A DNA stretch of 64,000 nucleotides from Candidatus Gastranaerophilales bacterium (GTDB taxonomy: Bacteria; Cyanobacteriota; Vampirovibrionia; Gastranaerophilales; Gastranaerophilaceae), in contig CALUSQ010000006.1 of NCBI GenBank assembly GCA_944323475.1, positions 1-64,000 of the forward strand. The letters are read 5' to 3'. Made by a program: the position numbers and the translations under genes. Shown here piece after piece: positions 35,745-44,209 of this stretch. Each line of letters opens with the position of its first letter. Positions within the stretch are counted from its first letter, which is position 1. The notes beneath the pieces are model-generated. The model was not told where the DNA came from. It searched no databases and saw only the letters and a program-made list of their open reading frames with translations.

Positions 35745-36149
35745 ATGATCAATAAAACCACAATACTCTTAATACAAGATAAACTTCAAGCAATTTCCGA
35801 ATTGACTGAAAAATGCTTGGATGCAGGTATTTGTGAAAAAAACATTTTTTCTGTAGCAGATGCTGAATCAGCTGAAAGATACCTTGAAATTGCAGGTATT
35901 TCTTATGTAATATGTGATGCTGATTTGTATAACTACGTTATAGCCTCTATCATTGAAAAATTCTCCGAATATTTCCCCATTCAAACAATCATTACAAATG
36001 CAAAACCTGAACAAATGACTTTGAGAATGATGAATGATAAATCATTGACATTCATAAATTCAGCAAATGAACTTGATGATATTTTGCACAGCAATTCAAA
36101 ACTTGTGTCTTATCCATACCCTGAAATATCAAATTTAAGAAATATATAA
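35745..36149 (+). CDS. Degenerate response-regulator receiver-like protein
   Basis: The 134-residue protein is about the size of one CheY domain and has its alternating pattern. It has a beta strand at the N terminus (TTILLIQDKLQAISELTEKCLDAG), a central strand ending in an Asp (YVICDADLYNYV, near residue 60) and a later strand IQTIITNAK. The acidic pair expected after the first strand is LIQDK, and the usual Lys is not evident, so phosphorylation is doubtful. It lies next to the flagellar genes but on the other strand, converging on fliI. A link to motility is only a guess. A weak AGAGGAAAAAGAG stretch precedes the ATG. Confidence 0.55.
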   Translation: MINKTTILLIQDKLQAISELTEKCLDAGICEKNIFSVADAESAERYLEIAGISYVICDADLYNYVIASIIEKFSEYFPIQTIITNAKPEQMTLRMMNDKSLTFINSANELDDILHSNSKLVSYPYPEISNLRNI

Positions 36150-36178
36150 ATTTATTTTATCATCCCTGTTTAGACTGT

Positions 36179-36211
36179 GCTGTTGAACCCCTAATTCAAC
36201 AGCTTTTTTTT
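36179..36211 (+). terminator. Rho-independent terminator of the receiver-like gene
   Basis: Perfect 9-bp arms (36179-36187 and 36195-36203) are followed by eight T. It lies 30 nt after the stop codon and may also block read-through from fliI in the other direction. Confidence 0.9.
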
Positions 36212-36277
36212 ACAAATTTTGACAAGGCTGAATGAAACAAATGCCCAATATGAGTCGACATATATAAAGCTAATTAC

Positions 36278-37600
36278 TTACATATTAATTTGATTGCCAA
36301 TTGCCATCAATTGAGTCAAAGTCTGATCATAAGTAGTTTTTTCATCAACCTTCTGTTGTAAAAACTCATTAATTTTTGGCATAAATTTTATTGCCTGATC
36401 AGTCACAGGATCTGCACCTGTCACGTAAGCTCCAATATTAATAAGATCTTCATTCTTTTTGTAAGCAGCAAGCAAAGTTCTTATTTTACCGGCAGAAGTT
36501 GTATGCTCTTTTGTAGTAACTTCTTTCATAACACGGCTTACACTTTGAAGTACATCTACAGCAGGATAATGGTTTTTATGAGCAAGTTCACGAGACAACA
36601 TAATGTGACCATCAAGAATACTTCTCGCTGTATCAGAAATTGGTTCATTAAAATCATCACCTTCTACCAAAACTGTATACAAACCTGTGATTGTTCCATA
36701 CTCATTGCTACCGGCTCTTTCAAGCAATTTTGGCATTAAAGCAAAAACAGACGGGGTATAACCTCTTGTTGCAGGAGGTTCGCCTACCGCAAGCCCAACC
36801 TCTCTTTGTGCCATGGCAATACGAGTAACACTATCAAGCATAAACAAAACATCTTTTCCTTGATCTCTAAAGTATTCCGCAATAGCTGTAGCAACAAATC
36901 CTGCTTTAATTTTTACAAGAGATGGTTGCTCTGATGTAGCAACAACAACAATAGAACGTTTCATACCTTCAGGTCCGAGTGTTGTTTCAATAAACTCTCT
37001 AACCTCACGACCACGTTCACCTATCAATGCAATAACGTTTAAGTCAGCATTTGTATTTTTTGCCATCATAGCAAGGGTTGTAGATTTACCTACCCCTGAC
37101 CCTGCAAAAACCCCAAGTCTTTGCCCTTTACCAGCAGTAATAAAACCATCAATAGAACGAATACCCAAAGACAATGGTGTTCTAATTAATTGTCTGTTCA
37201 AAGGATTAATTATTTCAGCTTGTGTAGAATAATATGACTGTGTATTTATCGGGCCCAAATTGTCAATAGGTCTGCCTAATCCGTCTAAAACTCTGCCAAT
37301 AAGTTGAGGTCCTACCTTTATTTTCATAGACGAACCTGTATTGACAACAACTGCACCAGGCATCAAACCTTCCATTGAACCAAGCGGCATGAGAAGAATT
37401 TTTGAAGTTTTGAATCCAACCACCTCTGCCCATATGGGTTCTGCATCAAGTTTATTGTATATATAACACAAATCACCAATGCTCGATTTAGGTCCGTCTG
37501 CTTCAATAATCAAACCGATTATTTGAGAAACTTTACCCACTTCCTGCATAGGTTTTGTTCTATCAATTACATTTTTATATCTCTGTAGATTTATCGTCAT
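36278..37600 (-). CDS. fliI: Flagellum-specific export ATPase FliI
   Basis: FliI powers the type III flagellar export apparatus and is regulated by FliH. The Walker A motif GVFAGSGVGKSTTL is at residues 163-176. The F1-beta-like IALIGERGREVREFIE block and the Walker B strand VLFMLDSVTRIAMAQREVGL follow, then GEPPATRGYTPSVFALMPKLLERAGS, specific to FliI and its virulence homologues. It is 440 residues long. The start overlaps fliH by 26 nt, which implies coupled translation. With fliF, fliG and fliH on the same strand, the flagellar assignment is firm. Confidence 0.96.
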   Translation of the reverse strand: MTINLQRYKNVIDRTKPMQEVGKVSQIIGLIIEADGPKSSIGDLCYIYNKLDAEPIWAEVVGFKTSKILLMPLGSMEGLMPGAVVVNTGSSMKIKVGPQLIGRVLDGLGRPIDNLGPINTQSYYSTQAEIINPLNRQLIRTPLSLGIRSIDGFITAGKGQRLGVFAGSGVGKSTTLAMMAKNTNADLNVIALIGERGREVREFIETTLGPEGMKRSIVVVATSEQPSLVKIKAGFVATAIAEYFRDQGKDVLFMLDSVTRIAMAQREVGLAVGEPPATRGYTPSVFALMPKLLERAGSNEYGTITGLYTVLVEGDDFNEPISDTARSILDGHIMLSRELAHKNHYPAVDVLQSVSRVMKEVTTKEHTTSAGKIRTLLAAYKKNEDLINIGAYVTGADPVTDQAIKFMPKINEFLQQKVDEKTTYDQTLTQLMAIGNQINM

Positions 37601-38366
37601 CTTCTGTATCGTCTAATTCACGTGCCAATTCTATTTCAGGAGTAGAATTTAATTCATCATACAAATGCTGAGCAAATCTTTCTATTTGTGCACTGACTCT
37701 TGCATCCACCCTCGAACCGACAGATTCGACAATTGTGCCATCTGGAGAAACTGCATTATCTTCTACAATTTTTATATTTTCAAGACTAAGAATTTTTTCT
37801 TTCATGTCATTTGAAATTTCGTAAATTTTTCTAGCCATCTCCGGATTAACAATTATTGTCACATTTTCTTTTTCTTTAAGCTGTCCTATCGCATTTGTAA
37901 CAAGGTTTAAAAGCTTTTGTCTATCATGAGTAATTTCTGCTTTGCATACCTGTTGAGAAATAGACAAAACCAAATCCAATATATCATTATGGACTGACTT
38001 AATTATTCTATTTTTCATTTCAAATTTGCATTTTGCAAAATTATTCAAGTTATAAACTAAATCTTCCATCTCGGTAGTAATTTTTTCTTTGCCGTTTTCA
38101 TAGCCTTCTTCATAACCGAGTTTTTTTGATTCTGCTAAAACGTCATCCTTTGTAGCTTCTGCTTGTTCTTCTGCTTGCATGATAATTTTATCAGCTTTTT
38201 GTTTAGCTTCTTGAATAAAGGCTTCTGCTTTTTTTTGAGCTTCTGCAATAATAGAATCCGCAATAATTTTTGCATCGGTTATTTCTTTATTAACCATGGC
38301 TTTGCCATCAGAATTCAGAACAAAGGAATTTCCAAGGTTAATCTTACTGGCATCAATCTTACTCAA
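37575..38366 (-). CDS. fliH: Flagellar export regulator FliH
   Basis: FliH binds FliI and ties it to the export gate. The 263-residue protein has a long alanine-, lysine- and glutamate-rich coiled coil at about residues 30-80 (AEAQKKAEAFIQEAKQKADK). The V-ATPase E-subunit-like C-terminal region follows, with LVLSISQQVCKAEI and NPEMARKIYEIS. It overlaps fliG by 8 nt upstream and fliI by 26 nt downstream. Position and layout, more than sequence identity, support the name. Confidence 0.9.
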   Translation of the reverse strand: MSKIDASKINLGNSFVLNSDGKAMVNKEITDAKIIADSIIAEAQKKAEAFIQEAKQKADKIIMQAEEQAEATKDDVLAESKKLGYEEGYENGKEKITTEMEDLVYNLNNFAKCKFEMKNRIIKSVHNDILDLVLSISQQVCKAEITHDRQKLLNLVTNAIGQLKEKENVTIIVNPEMARKIYEISNDMKEKILSLENIKIVEDNAVSPDGTIVESVGSRVDARVSAQIERFAQHLYDELNSTPEIELARELDDTEDDDKSTEI

Positions 38367-39381
38367 TGTATTCGTCCTCGGCTGTGTCTCTAGTAATTAC
38401 AATCTCACCTGCAGATTCCAATGCACGAATAATACCAACAATTTTTGTTTGTTTTTCTTGTACTTCTTTTGCTCTGACAGGTCCCATGTATTCTAATTCT
38501 TCTTTTAGCATTGCCTGTGCACGTTCTGACATATTGCTGTATATTTTTTCTTTAATTTCGTCTCTAACACCTTTTAAAGAAATAGCAAGATCTCTTGTTT
38601 CAACTTCTCTAATAATACGTTGAATAGCGTTGTCTTTAAGTTGAATAATATCTTCAAATACAAACATCAACTCTCTAACACCTTCAGCAAGTTCGAGATT
38701 TTTTACTTCAAGATATTCCAAAACATTTTTTTCTGTTGCACGATCAGAACGGTTAAGTATGTTAGCCAATGCACCAACACCGCCTGCTTTTGAAAAGTCT
38801 TGTGCAACAACAGAAGAAAATTTGCCTTCAACAATTTTTTCAATTTCTGAAATAATTTCCGGATTTGTTGAGTTCATATCAGCAATTTTAAACGCAACTT
38901 GTGCTTGAACCTCGGGTGGTAAACTGTTCAAAACTTTTGCAGAGCTTTCAGGTTTTAAATACGCAAGAATCAATGCAATCAACTGCGGGTTTTCATTTTG
39001 AAATGATGTTGCCAATTGAGAAGGATCTGCATCATTAAAAAATTGAAAAGGGTTAGTCGTAAGTAAATTTACCAATCTGCCAAGCATGTTTTGAGCTTGC
39101 TCAGCTCCATATGCTTTTTCCAAAAGTGTTCTGGCATAATTTGTACCGCCTGATGAAAGATAATCACTTGCAAGAAACAATGAATGAAACTCTTCCAAAA
39201 CTTGATTCAAAATTTCAGTTGGAACTTTGTTTAAACTTGCAATATCAAAAGTAATCTGTTCCAAAATATCATCATCTTTTATATTTTTTAAAATTTCTGA
39301 AGCAGTAGAAGGTCCCAGCGCAATTAATAATGCCGCTACCTTTTGTCTTTGTGTCATTGTTTCGTATGTTAAATCTACCAT
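38359..39381 (-). CDS. fliG: Flagellar motor switch protein FliG
   Basis: FliG forms the rotor ring that interacts with the MotA stator. The N-terminal domain (TQRQKVAALLIALGPSTASEILK) binds FliF. The middle domain carries the ENPQLIALILAYLKPESSAKVLNSLP block near residue 130. The C-terminal domain ends with KEKIYSNMSERAQAMLKEELEYMGPVRAKEVQEKQ, which holds the conserved charged residues. It is 340 residues long and complete. It starts 7 nt after fliF. Confidence 0.96.
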   Translation of the reverse strand: MVDLTYETMTQRQKVAALLIALGPSTASEILKNIKDDDILEQITFDIASLNKVPTEILNQVLEEFHSLFLASDYLSSGGTNYARTLLEKAYGAEQAQNMLGRLVNLLTTNPFQFFNDADPSQLATSFQNENPQLIALILAYLKPESSAKVLNSLPPEVQAQVAFKIADMNSTNPEIISEIEKIVEGKFSSVVAQDFSKAGGVGALANILNRSDRATEKNVLEYLEVKNLELAEGVRELMFVFEDIIQLKDNAIQRIIREVETRDLAISLKGVRDEIKEKIYSNMSERAQAMLKEELEYMGPVRAKEVQEKQTKIVGIIRALESAGEIVITRDTAEDEYIE

Positions 39382-39388
39382 TTTTTAA

Positions 39389-40972
39389 TTAGTCCTTAAT
39401 ATAAGAAATAAGTATTTTTGCTGCTTCAGACGGATCTGCCATAATAGTATCGGTCAAATCTGTCTTCAATTTATCAAGCTCAGGATTGAGTCTTGCTTCA
39501 ATCTGAGGGAGAGACTCAACTTCAAATTTATCAATTAAGTTGTCAGTAATAGTCTGCTGTTGTTCTTGATATTGTTCATCCCAATCATCAGTTGTGTCAG
39601 TTGTTTTTCCAAACAATGAACGAAATACAAATAGAGCAACCAAACCAAGAACCAGAATAACAAACATCGGAACAAGTTTATTAACAACAATTTCTTGTGT
39701 TCTTTCTTTTTGTATAGCTTTGGCTTCTTGCTCAACTACAGCTTGTTGTTGATCTTTAGCAGAAAATTCAAGGCTTGTGATATTAATAATGTCACCTCTG
39801 TCCAAATCTGCTCCACTCGCTGATATAACAAGTTTTTGAAGCTCATCTTTTTCTTCTGTTGTTAAAATCTTGTTAACAGCAACTGCAATTGTCATTCTTT
39901 TAACAGTACCTGGTGCATAAATAATTTGTTTAATTTCTTTAGATACACTATAAGTCGCAGCTGTTTTTTGCTTTTGATAGTTCAAATTCTTAGGCTGGCC
40001 ACCTTGTGTAGGCTGAGCAGGAGGGTTGTTAGAACCTGTCATAACACCGGAAGTATTAGGATTAGGATTGTCATAATTTTCTGTCTCAGTTTGAGAAGAA
40101 GTCAAAACACCCTGTTGAGTATCACCGACAGGAGTATAACTTTCTATTGTAGATCGTGTAGAATTAAAATCGATATCTGCACTAACTTGGACAGAAGCAT
40201 TATCCGGACCTACAATCTTATCCAATACATTTTGAATTTTTTTAGCTGTTTGGTTTTCATAGTTCGATTTGTAAGACTCTATATCATTTGAATTTTTTTC
40301 CAGCTCATCAGACAAATTATTTCCGGATTGATCTGTTAAAAACACTCTATCAGGAGTAAGTCTTGGTATTGCATATGCAACAAGATTTTTAATCGCTTTT
40401 ACCTGTGATGTTTTTAATTTGTATCCAGGTTCCATAATAAGCATTACAGAAGCAGTTGGTGCTTCATCTTTTTCAGAGAAAACCGAGCGTTCAGGATCTG
40501 CTATTTGAACACGAGCTTTTCTAATACCACTCATTCTTTCAATAGAGCGTGTAAGTTCTCCTTGATAAATTCTTTGTTTTGTCAATTTATTTTTAAAATC
40601 TGTTGAACCTAATTGCATATCATCAAGCAATTCAAATCCGGGGGAAGAATCTTGAATAAGATCATTTTCTGCAACAAATATTCTTAATTCATCCTGTAAT
40701 TCTTGAGGAACAAGAACAGACTTTTTGTCCGCACTAAGTTTGTAAGCATATCCGCTCTTTTTTAAGCTTTCTGATACAGCAGCAGCATCTTGAGGAGACA
40801 AATCAGAATATAATACAGACCAATTTGGTTCCATCGATTTCATAAGAAAAAACGATGCGGCAATGACAGTAAGCACACTCAAAATAATTATTCCGAGCTT
40901 TTGTCCAACTTCCAAACCATTCCACAACTTGGACATATCGTCTATAAAAAGTTTAAAATAATTAGTTTCCAA
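39389..40972 (-). CDS. fliF: Flagellar MS-ring protein FliF
   Basis: FliF builds the MS ring, the base of the flagellum in the inner membrane. One membrane helix lies at about residues 27-45. The YscJ/FliF ring domains follow with SLKKSGYAYKLSADKKSVLVP, RIYQGELTRSIERMSGIRKARVQIADPERSVF and ASVMLIMEPGYKL. A low-complexity linker rich in Pro, Asn and Gln lies near 320-345. A second membrane helix lies near 440-460, followed by the FliG-binding tail. The 527-residue frame begins with a TTG codon preceded by AAGGGGA, not ATG. It is the first gene of the fliF-G-H-I group; fliE and flgBC are not upstream. Confidence 0.96.
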   Translation of the reverse strand: METNYFKLFIDDMSKLWNGLEVGQKLGIIILSVLTVIAASFFLMKSMEPNWSVLYSDLSPQDAAAVSESLKKSGYAYKLSADKKSVLVPQELQDELRIFVAENDLIQDSSPGFELLDDMQLGSTDFKNKLTKQRIYQGELTRSIERMSGIRKARVQIADPERSVFSEKDEAPTASVMLIMEPGYKLKTSQVKAIKNLVAYAIPRLTPDRVFLTDQSGNNLSDELEKNSNDIESYKSNYENQTAKKIQNVLDKIVGPDNASVQVSADIDFNSTRSTIESYTPVGDTQQGVLTSSQTETENYDNPNPNTSGVMTGSNNPPAQPTQGGQPKNLNYQKQKTAATYSVSKEIKQIIYAPGTVKRMTIAVAVNKILTTEEKDELQKLVISASGADLDRGDIINITSLEFSAKDQQQAVVEQEAKAIQKERTQEIVVNKLVPMFVILVLGLVALFVFRSLFGKTTDTTDDWDEQYQEQQQTITDNLIDKFEVESLPQIEARLNPELDKLKTDLTDTIMADPSEAAKILISYIKD

Positions 40973-40997
40973 AATTTCCCCTTCGTCTTTTTATTCT

Positions 40998-41012
40998 CTG
41001 TAAAGTTTACAG
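40998..41012. promoter_or_regulatory. Palindrome upstream of fliF
   Basis: CTGTAAAGTTTACAG is a perfect 15-bp palindrome 26 bp before the fliF start, inside its expected leader or promoter. It may be an operator for the flagellar genes. I found no clear sigma-28 or sigma-54 promoter. Confidence 0.35.
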
Positions 41013-41203
41013 ATTTTCGGTCACTATTCACCTATATTAAAAATATAGACTATTTCTACAGTCAGTTCAAATATGTTAAATTACGTTAATTTACACCAAG
41101 TCCATTTTCTTTCTGATAAAAATTTTACAAATCTTAAACCTTACCAAAATACATGAAAACATGTGCTACAACATGGTTTACATGATGTCAAAGGTCTGAA
41201 AGC

Positions 41204-41347
41204 ATGTCATCGTCTGAATTATGGATTCTCAAAACCCTTGAAAAGCTTGGCTTTCAATCAATACGAGAACTGAAATATAACTTAACAATTCCTCATGATT
41301 GGCTTGTAAAAAGGGTTTTTGTCTATATAATAAAGAAAAGAGCCTAA
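41204..41347 (+). CDS. Possible small basic protein of 47 residues
   Basis: An ATG preceded by AAAGGT (9 nt) opens a frame of 47 codons. It encodes MSSSELWILKTLEKLGFQSI followed by a basic, aromatic-rich helix ending in IIKKRA. The composition looks protein-like: an amphipathic helix, an LGFQSIRELKYNL turn, then DWLVKRVFVYIIKK. The stop codon sits in the first arm of a terminator-like hairpin at 41341. It fills most of the otherwise empty gap between fliF and the next gene. I know no family for it. It could be a short wing-helix-like or membrane-surface peptide, or not be expressed. Confidence 0.4.
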   Translation: MSSSELWILKTLEKLGFQSIRELKYNLTIPHDWLVKRVFVYIIKKRA

Positions 41348-41379
41348 AAACAAGCGAGATTTGGGGGTTTAGGCTTTTA
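41341..41379 (+). terminator. Hairpin with short T run
   Basis: Eight-bp arms (41341-41348 and 41368-41375) close a 19-nt loop that contains GATTTGGGG, and four T follow. It overlaps the stop codon of the 47-codon frame. Confidence 0.45.
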
Positions 41380-41458
41380 CTAAATTGGGGAACAAAAATA
41401 GGGATGGTTATCTCTTAAAAACAAAGTCTTATGGGAAAATTCGGGAGGACAAATTAAA

Positions 41459-41677
41459 GTGCTTAGAAGCAGAGACATGGGAAGATCTATAGCTGTAAGA
41501 AGATGGACCAACACAGCTTTGGAATGTTATAAAAGAGGATGCGTATGTGAAGGCTGTTTTTACACAGACTTTTTTAACGGTACAGCTCAAAAATGCCAAA
41601 TGAAAGCATCTGTTTTGGAATTGGTTAGAGTCTTGGGAAAACCTGATGTAGAAATCCCTCAAGTTTTGGCTGACTAA
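41459..41677 (+). CDS. Small Cys-rich protein (72 residues)
   Basis: The frame starts with GTG at 41459, supported by GGGAGGA 9 nt upstream; the first ATG lies inside at 41477. The protein has a cluster of five Cys: C23, C28, C30, C33 and C46 (ECYKRGCVCEGC then QKCQMK). This is followed by a helix SVLELVRVLGKP. The spacing suggests a metal or iron-sulfur site. I cannot name the family. The region just upstream has two TTGGGG motifs like those after the RHH gene. It precedes another small Cys protein by 100 nt. Confidence 0.72.
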   Translation: MLRSRDMGRSIAVRRWTNTALECYKRGCVCEGCFYTDFFNGTAQKCQMKASVLELVRVLGKPDVEIPQVLAD

Positions 41678-41777
41678 AAAACAAATTTATTCCTTTATAT
41701 GGTTGATTTATGTGATATCGAGTCATAAAAGTTGTATAATAACAGTATAAGCATTTTATTTTTTAAGGTGTAATGCT

Positions 41778-41963
41778 ATGTACGATAATCCATCAACCAA
41801 AAATTTTGTAGGCGTATTGTTTACCTGCTGCAATGTCTATGGTCGTGTCTATAAAAACAAAGAAGGCACAGCTTATGTAGGCAGATGCCCGAAATGTCTG
41901 AAATCCATTCGCATGAAAATAGGCGAAGGCGGTTCAAACTCTCGTTTCTTTTATGCAGGTTAA
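41778..41963 (+). CDS. Small zinc-ribbon-like protein (61 residues)
   Basis: The protein has CC at residues 17-18 and CPKC at 37-40, a layout that fits a single zinc ribbon. The surrounding sequence (FVGVLFTCCNVYGRVYKNKEGTAYVGRCPKC and a final GGSNSRFFYAG) is highly structured for so short a protein. I recall similar short proteins of unknown function in Planctomycetes and other phyla, but cannot check. AAGGTG lies 8 nt before the ATG. It is separate from gltX, which has its own ribosome site. Confidence 0.75.
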   Translation: MYDNPSTKNFVGVLFTCCNVYGRVYKNKEGTAYVGRCPKCLKSIRMKIGEGGSNSRFFYAG

Positions 41964-42098
41964 CTAAAAACAACAATTATTTGTTTTTGCTATTTATTTT
42001 TATTGCCAAAAACAATATTTTTAACATGTTAGTAATTTTTTCTCATTTTAATGTTTGATGTAAAATTAATATACAAGAATAAAGAAATGGAGAAAATA

Positions 42099-43550
42099 AT
42101 GACTACTTTAAATGAGGTTAGAGTTAGGATTGCCCCTTCACCAAGCGGTAATTTACATATCGGTACAGCTAGAACAGCTTTATTTAACTATCTTTTTGCT
42201 AAAAAAAACAACGGTAAATATGTTTTAAGAATTGAAGATACTGACCTTGATCGTTCAAGTCAGGCTTATATTGATAATATTTATGACAGCTTAAAGGCTC
42301 TTGGCTTAAATTGGGATGAAGGTCCGGATGTTGGAGGTCCATATGGCCCATACCAACAATCAGACAGATTTGATATTTACCCAAAATATGCTCAAAAGCT
42401 TATTGAAATGGGTTACGCATACGAATGTTTCTGTACACAAGAAGAATTGGATGCAGAAAAAGAAGAGTCTATTAAAAATAAAAAACCTCATAAATATTCA
42501 GGAAAATGCAGACATTTAAGTGAAGAAGAAAAAGAAAAGCTAAGAGCAGAAGGCAGAAAACCTTCTATCAGATTTCATGTGCCGGAAGGTGAAACATCAT
42601 ATGACGATATGGTAAAAGGTCATTTGCACTTTGACAACTCTTTGATAGGTGACTTTGTTATTATGAAATCTAACGGAACACCTACATACAACTTTGCTGT
42701 TGTAATAGATGATATGGAAATGAAGATTTCTCACATCATAAGAGGCGAAGACCACATCTCTAATACAGCAAAACAAATCATGATATACAATGCACTTGGC
42801 GCAGAAGTCCCAAAATTCGGACACCTCGGTATGATTCTTGCTCCTGATAGAAGCAAATTATCTAAAAGACACGGTGCTACAGCTGTTTCAGAATTTGTTG
42901 AAAAAGGTTATTTGACAGAAGCTCTTGTAAACTTTGTAGCATTGCTTGGTTGGTCTCCATCTGACGGACAAGAAATAAAAACTTTGGATGAAATTGCAGC
43001 TGATTTCAGAATTGCTGAAGTTTCATCTTCTAACTCAATTTTTGAATATGACAAATTAAACTGGATGAACGGTCAGTATATCAAGAAAATGGATTTGGCT
43101 AAATTAACAGAGCTTGTTAAACCATATCTTTCTTGTTATGACCTTAGCGAATACACTGAAGAACAATTACAAAGAATTGTAGAAGTAACAAGAGAACCTA
43201 TTACGATTCTTTCTGAACTCACAAATGATACGAAATACTTCTTTGGCAAAGATGTTGAAATCGAACCGGAAGTTCAAGAAAAAGTTCTAGACGGCGAAGT
43301 TGCGAAAAAAGTTCTTCCTTACGTAATCGAAAATGAACTGGATAAATGGGTATTTGATGACGAAGAAAAATTGCATGAACAGCTTGCTGATTTAAGAACA
43401 TACTTTAAAGAACAAGGTATCAAACCAAAAGAAACTATGTGGGCAATCAGAGCCGCTGTTACAGGTAGAACTCACGGTGCTGACATGGTTGCAACACTTG
43501 TTCTTCTTGGTAAAGATAAAGTTGTTCACAGAATAAAAGCTGCGGTTTAA
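42099..43550 (+). CDS. gltX: Glutamyl-tRNA synthetase
   Basis: This is a class I synthetase that charges tRNA-Glu. The HIGH-type motif HIGT is at residues 20-23, and the KMSKS-type motif KLSKRHG is at 253-259. RIEDTDLDRS and GDFVIMKSNGTPTYNFAVVIDD are also typical. The C-terminal anticodon domain is complete (483 residues). I take the ATG at 42099, which has GGAG 7 nt upstream. The frame extends back to 42051 without support. bioG begins 3 nt after the stop, so gltX-bioG-bioC form one transcript. Confidence 0.95.
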   Translation: MTTLNEVRVRIAPSPSGNLHIGTARTALFNYLFAKKNNGKYVLRIEDTDLDRSSQAYIDNIYDSLKALGLNWDEGPDVGGPYGPYQQSDRFDIYPKYAQKLIEMGYAYECFCTQEELDAEKEESIKNKKPHKYSGKCRHLSEEEKEKLRAEGRKPSIRFHVPEGETSYDDMVKGHLHFDNSLIGDFVIMKSNGTPTYNFAVVIDDMEMKISHIIRGEDHISNTAKQIMIYNALGAEVPKFGHLGMILAPDRSKLSKRHGATAVSEFVEKGYLTEALVNFVALLGWSPSDGQEIKTLDEIAADFRIAEVSSSNSIFEYDKLNWMNGQYIKKMDLAKLTELVKPYLSCYDLSEYTEEQLQRIVEVTREPITILSELTNDTKYFFGKDVEIEPEVQEKVLDGEVAKKVLPYVIENELDKWVFDDEEKLHEQLADLRTYFKEQGIKPKETMWAIRAAVTGRTHGADMVATLVLLGKDKVVHRIKAAV

Positions 43551-43552
43551 TC

Positions 43553-44209
43553 ATGAAAGTTTATTTGCGTGATAACAACAGCGACAACTTGATTTTATTC
43601 TTTTGCGGATGGGGAATGGATGAAAAACCATTCTCCATTCTTAAATCTAAAAGTGATGTATTATTTGTATATGATTATGTTACACCAGAGTTTCCAAATT
43701 TTGATTTTTCAAAATACAAAAGTGTGAAGCTGCTTTCTTTCTCATATGGCGTATATGCAGGAGCAATAGCTGAATTGCCAAGTGATTTAAAAATTGAAAC
43801 AAGAATAGCAATAAACGGAACACTCATGCCTGTAAATGATACCTATGGCGTTCCTACAAAGCAATTTGAGCTTACAGAAAAAATGGATTCTGAAAGTGTT
43901 GTAAAATTCAGACAAAGACTTTTTGGCGGAGAAAAAGCAAAAGAACACTTTGAAATCTTTGAACAAAATCTACCGAAAAGAACAGCAAAAAGCTGTACAG
44001 ACGAACTATTGGGTATGAAAAAATATGTACCGCTTTTTGATACTCCTAAAAAAAACTTTGATAAAATATTTATTGCAAACTATGACAGGTGTGTACCTAC
44101 ACGTAATCAAAGAAATTTTTGGCAAAAAGAAAACGCTTCAAATATAATAGAATTAGAAACAGGGCACTTTCCTTTTTATAACTACAATTCATTTGAAGAA
44201 ATAATATGA
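43553..44209 (+). CDS. bioG: Pimeloyl-ACP methyl ester esterase BioG
   Basis: BioG removes the methyl group from pimeloyl-ACP methyl ester, ending the disguised fatty-acid route to biotin. The 218-residue alpha/beta hydrolase has its nucleophile at S64 in SFSYG. The likely triad is completed by D178 (NYDRCVPT) and H205 (TGHFPFYN). The start LILFFCGWGMDEKPF is typical of the BioG (DUF452) family. It starts 3 nt after gltX and overlaps bioC by 4 nt. Adjacency to BioC makes the role firm, whereas other esterases (BioH, BioV) would differ in sequence. Confidence 0.9.
   Translation: MKVYLRDNNSDNLILFFCGWGMDEKPFSILKSKSDVLFVYDYVTPEFPNFDFSKYKSVKLLSFSYGVYAGAIAELPSDLKIETRIAINGTLMPVNDTYGVPTKQFELTEKMDSESVVKFRQRLFGGEKAKEHFEIFEQNLPKRTAKSCTDELLGMKKYVPLFDTPKKNFDKIFIANYDRCVPTRNQRNFWQKENASNIIELETGHFPFYNYNSFEEII

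Noticed and set aside
40973..41040. Sigma-28 promoter for fliF
   Set aside because: A TAAAGTTT string exists at 41001 but no GCCGATAA-like -10 lies at the right distance, and the string is half of a palindrome.
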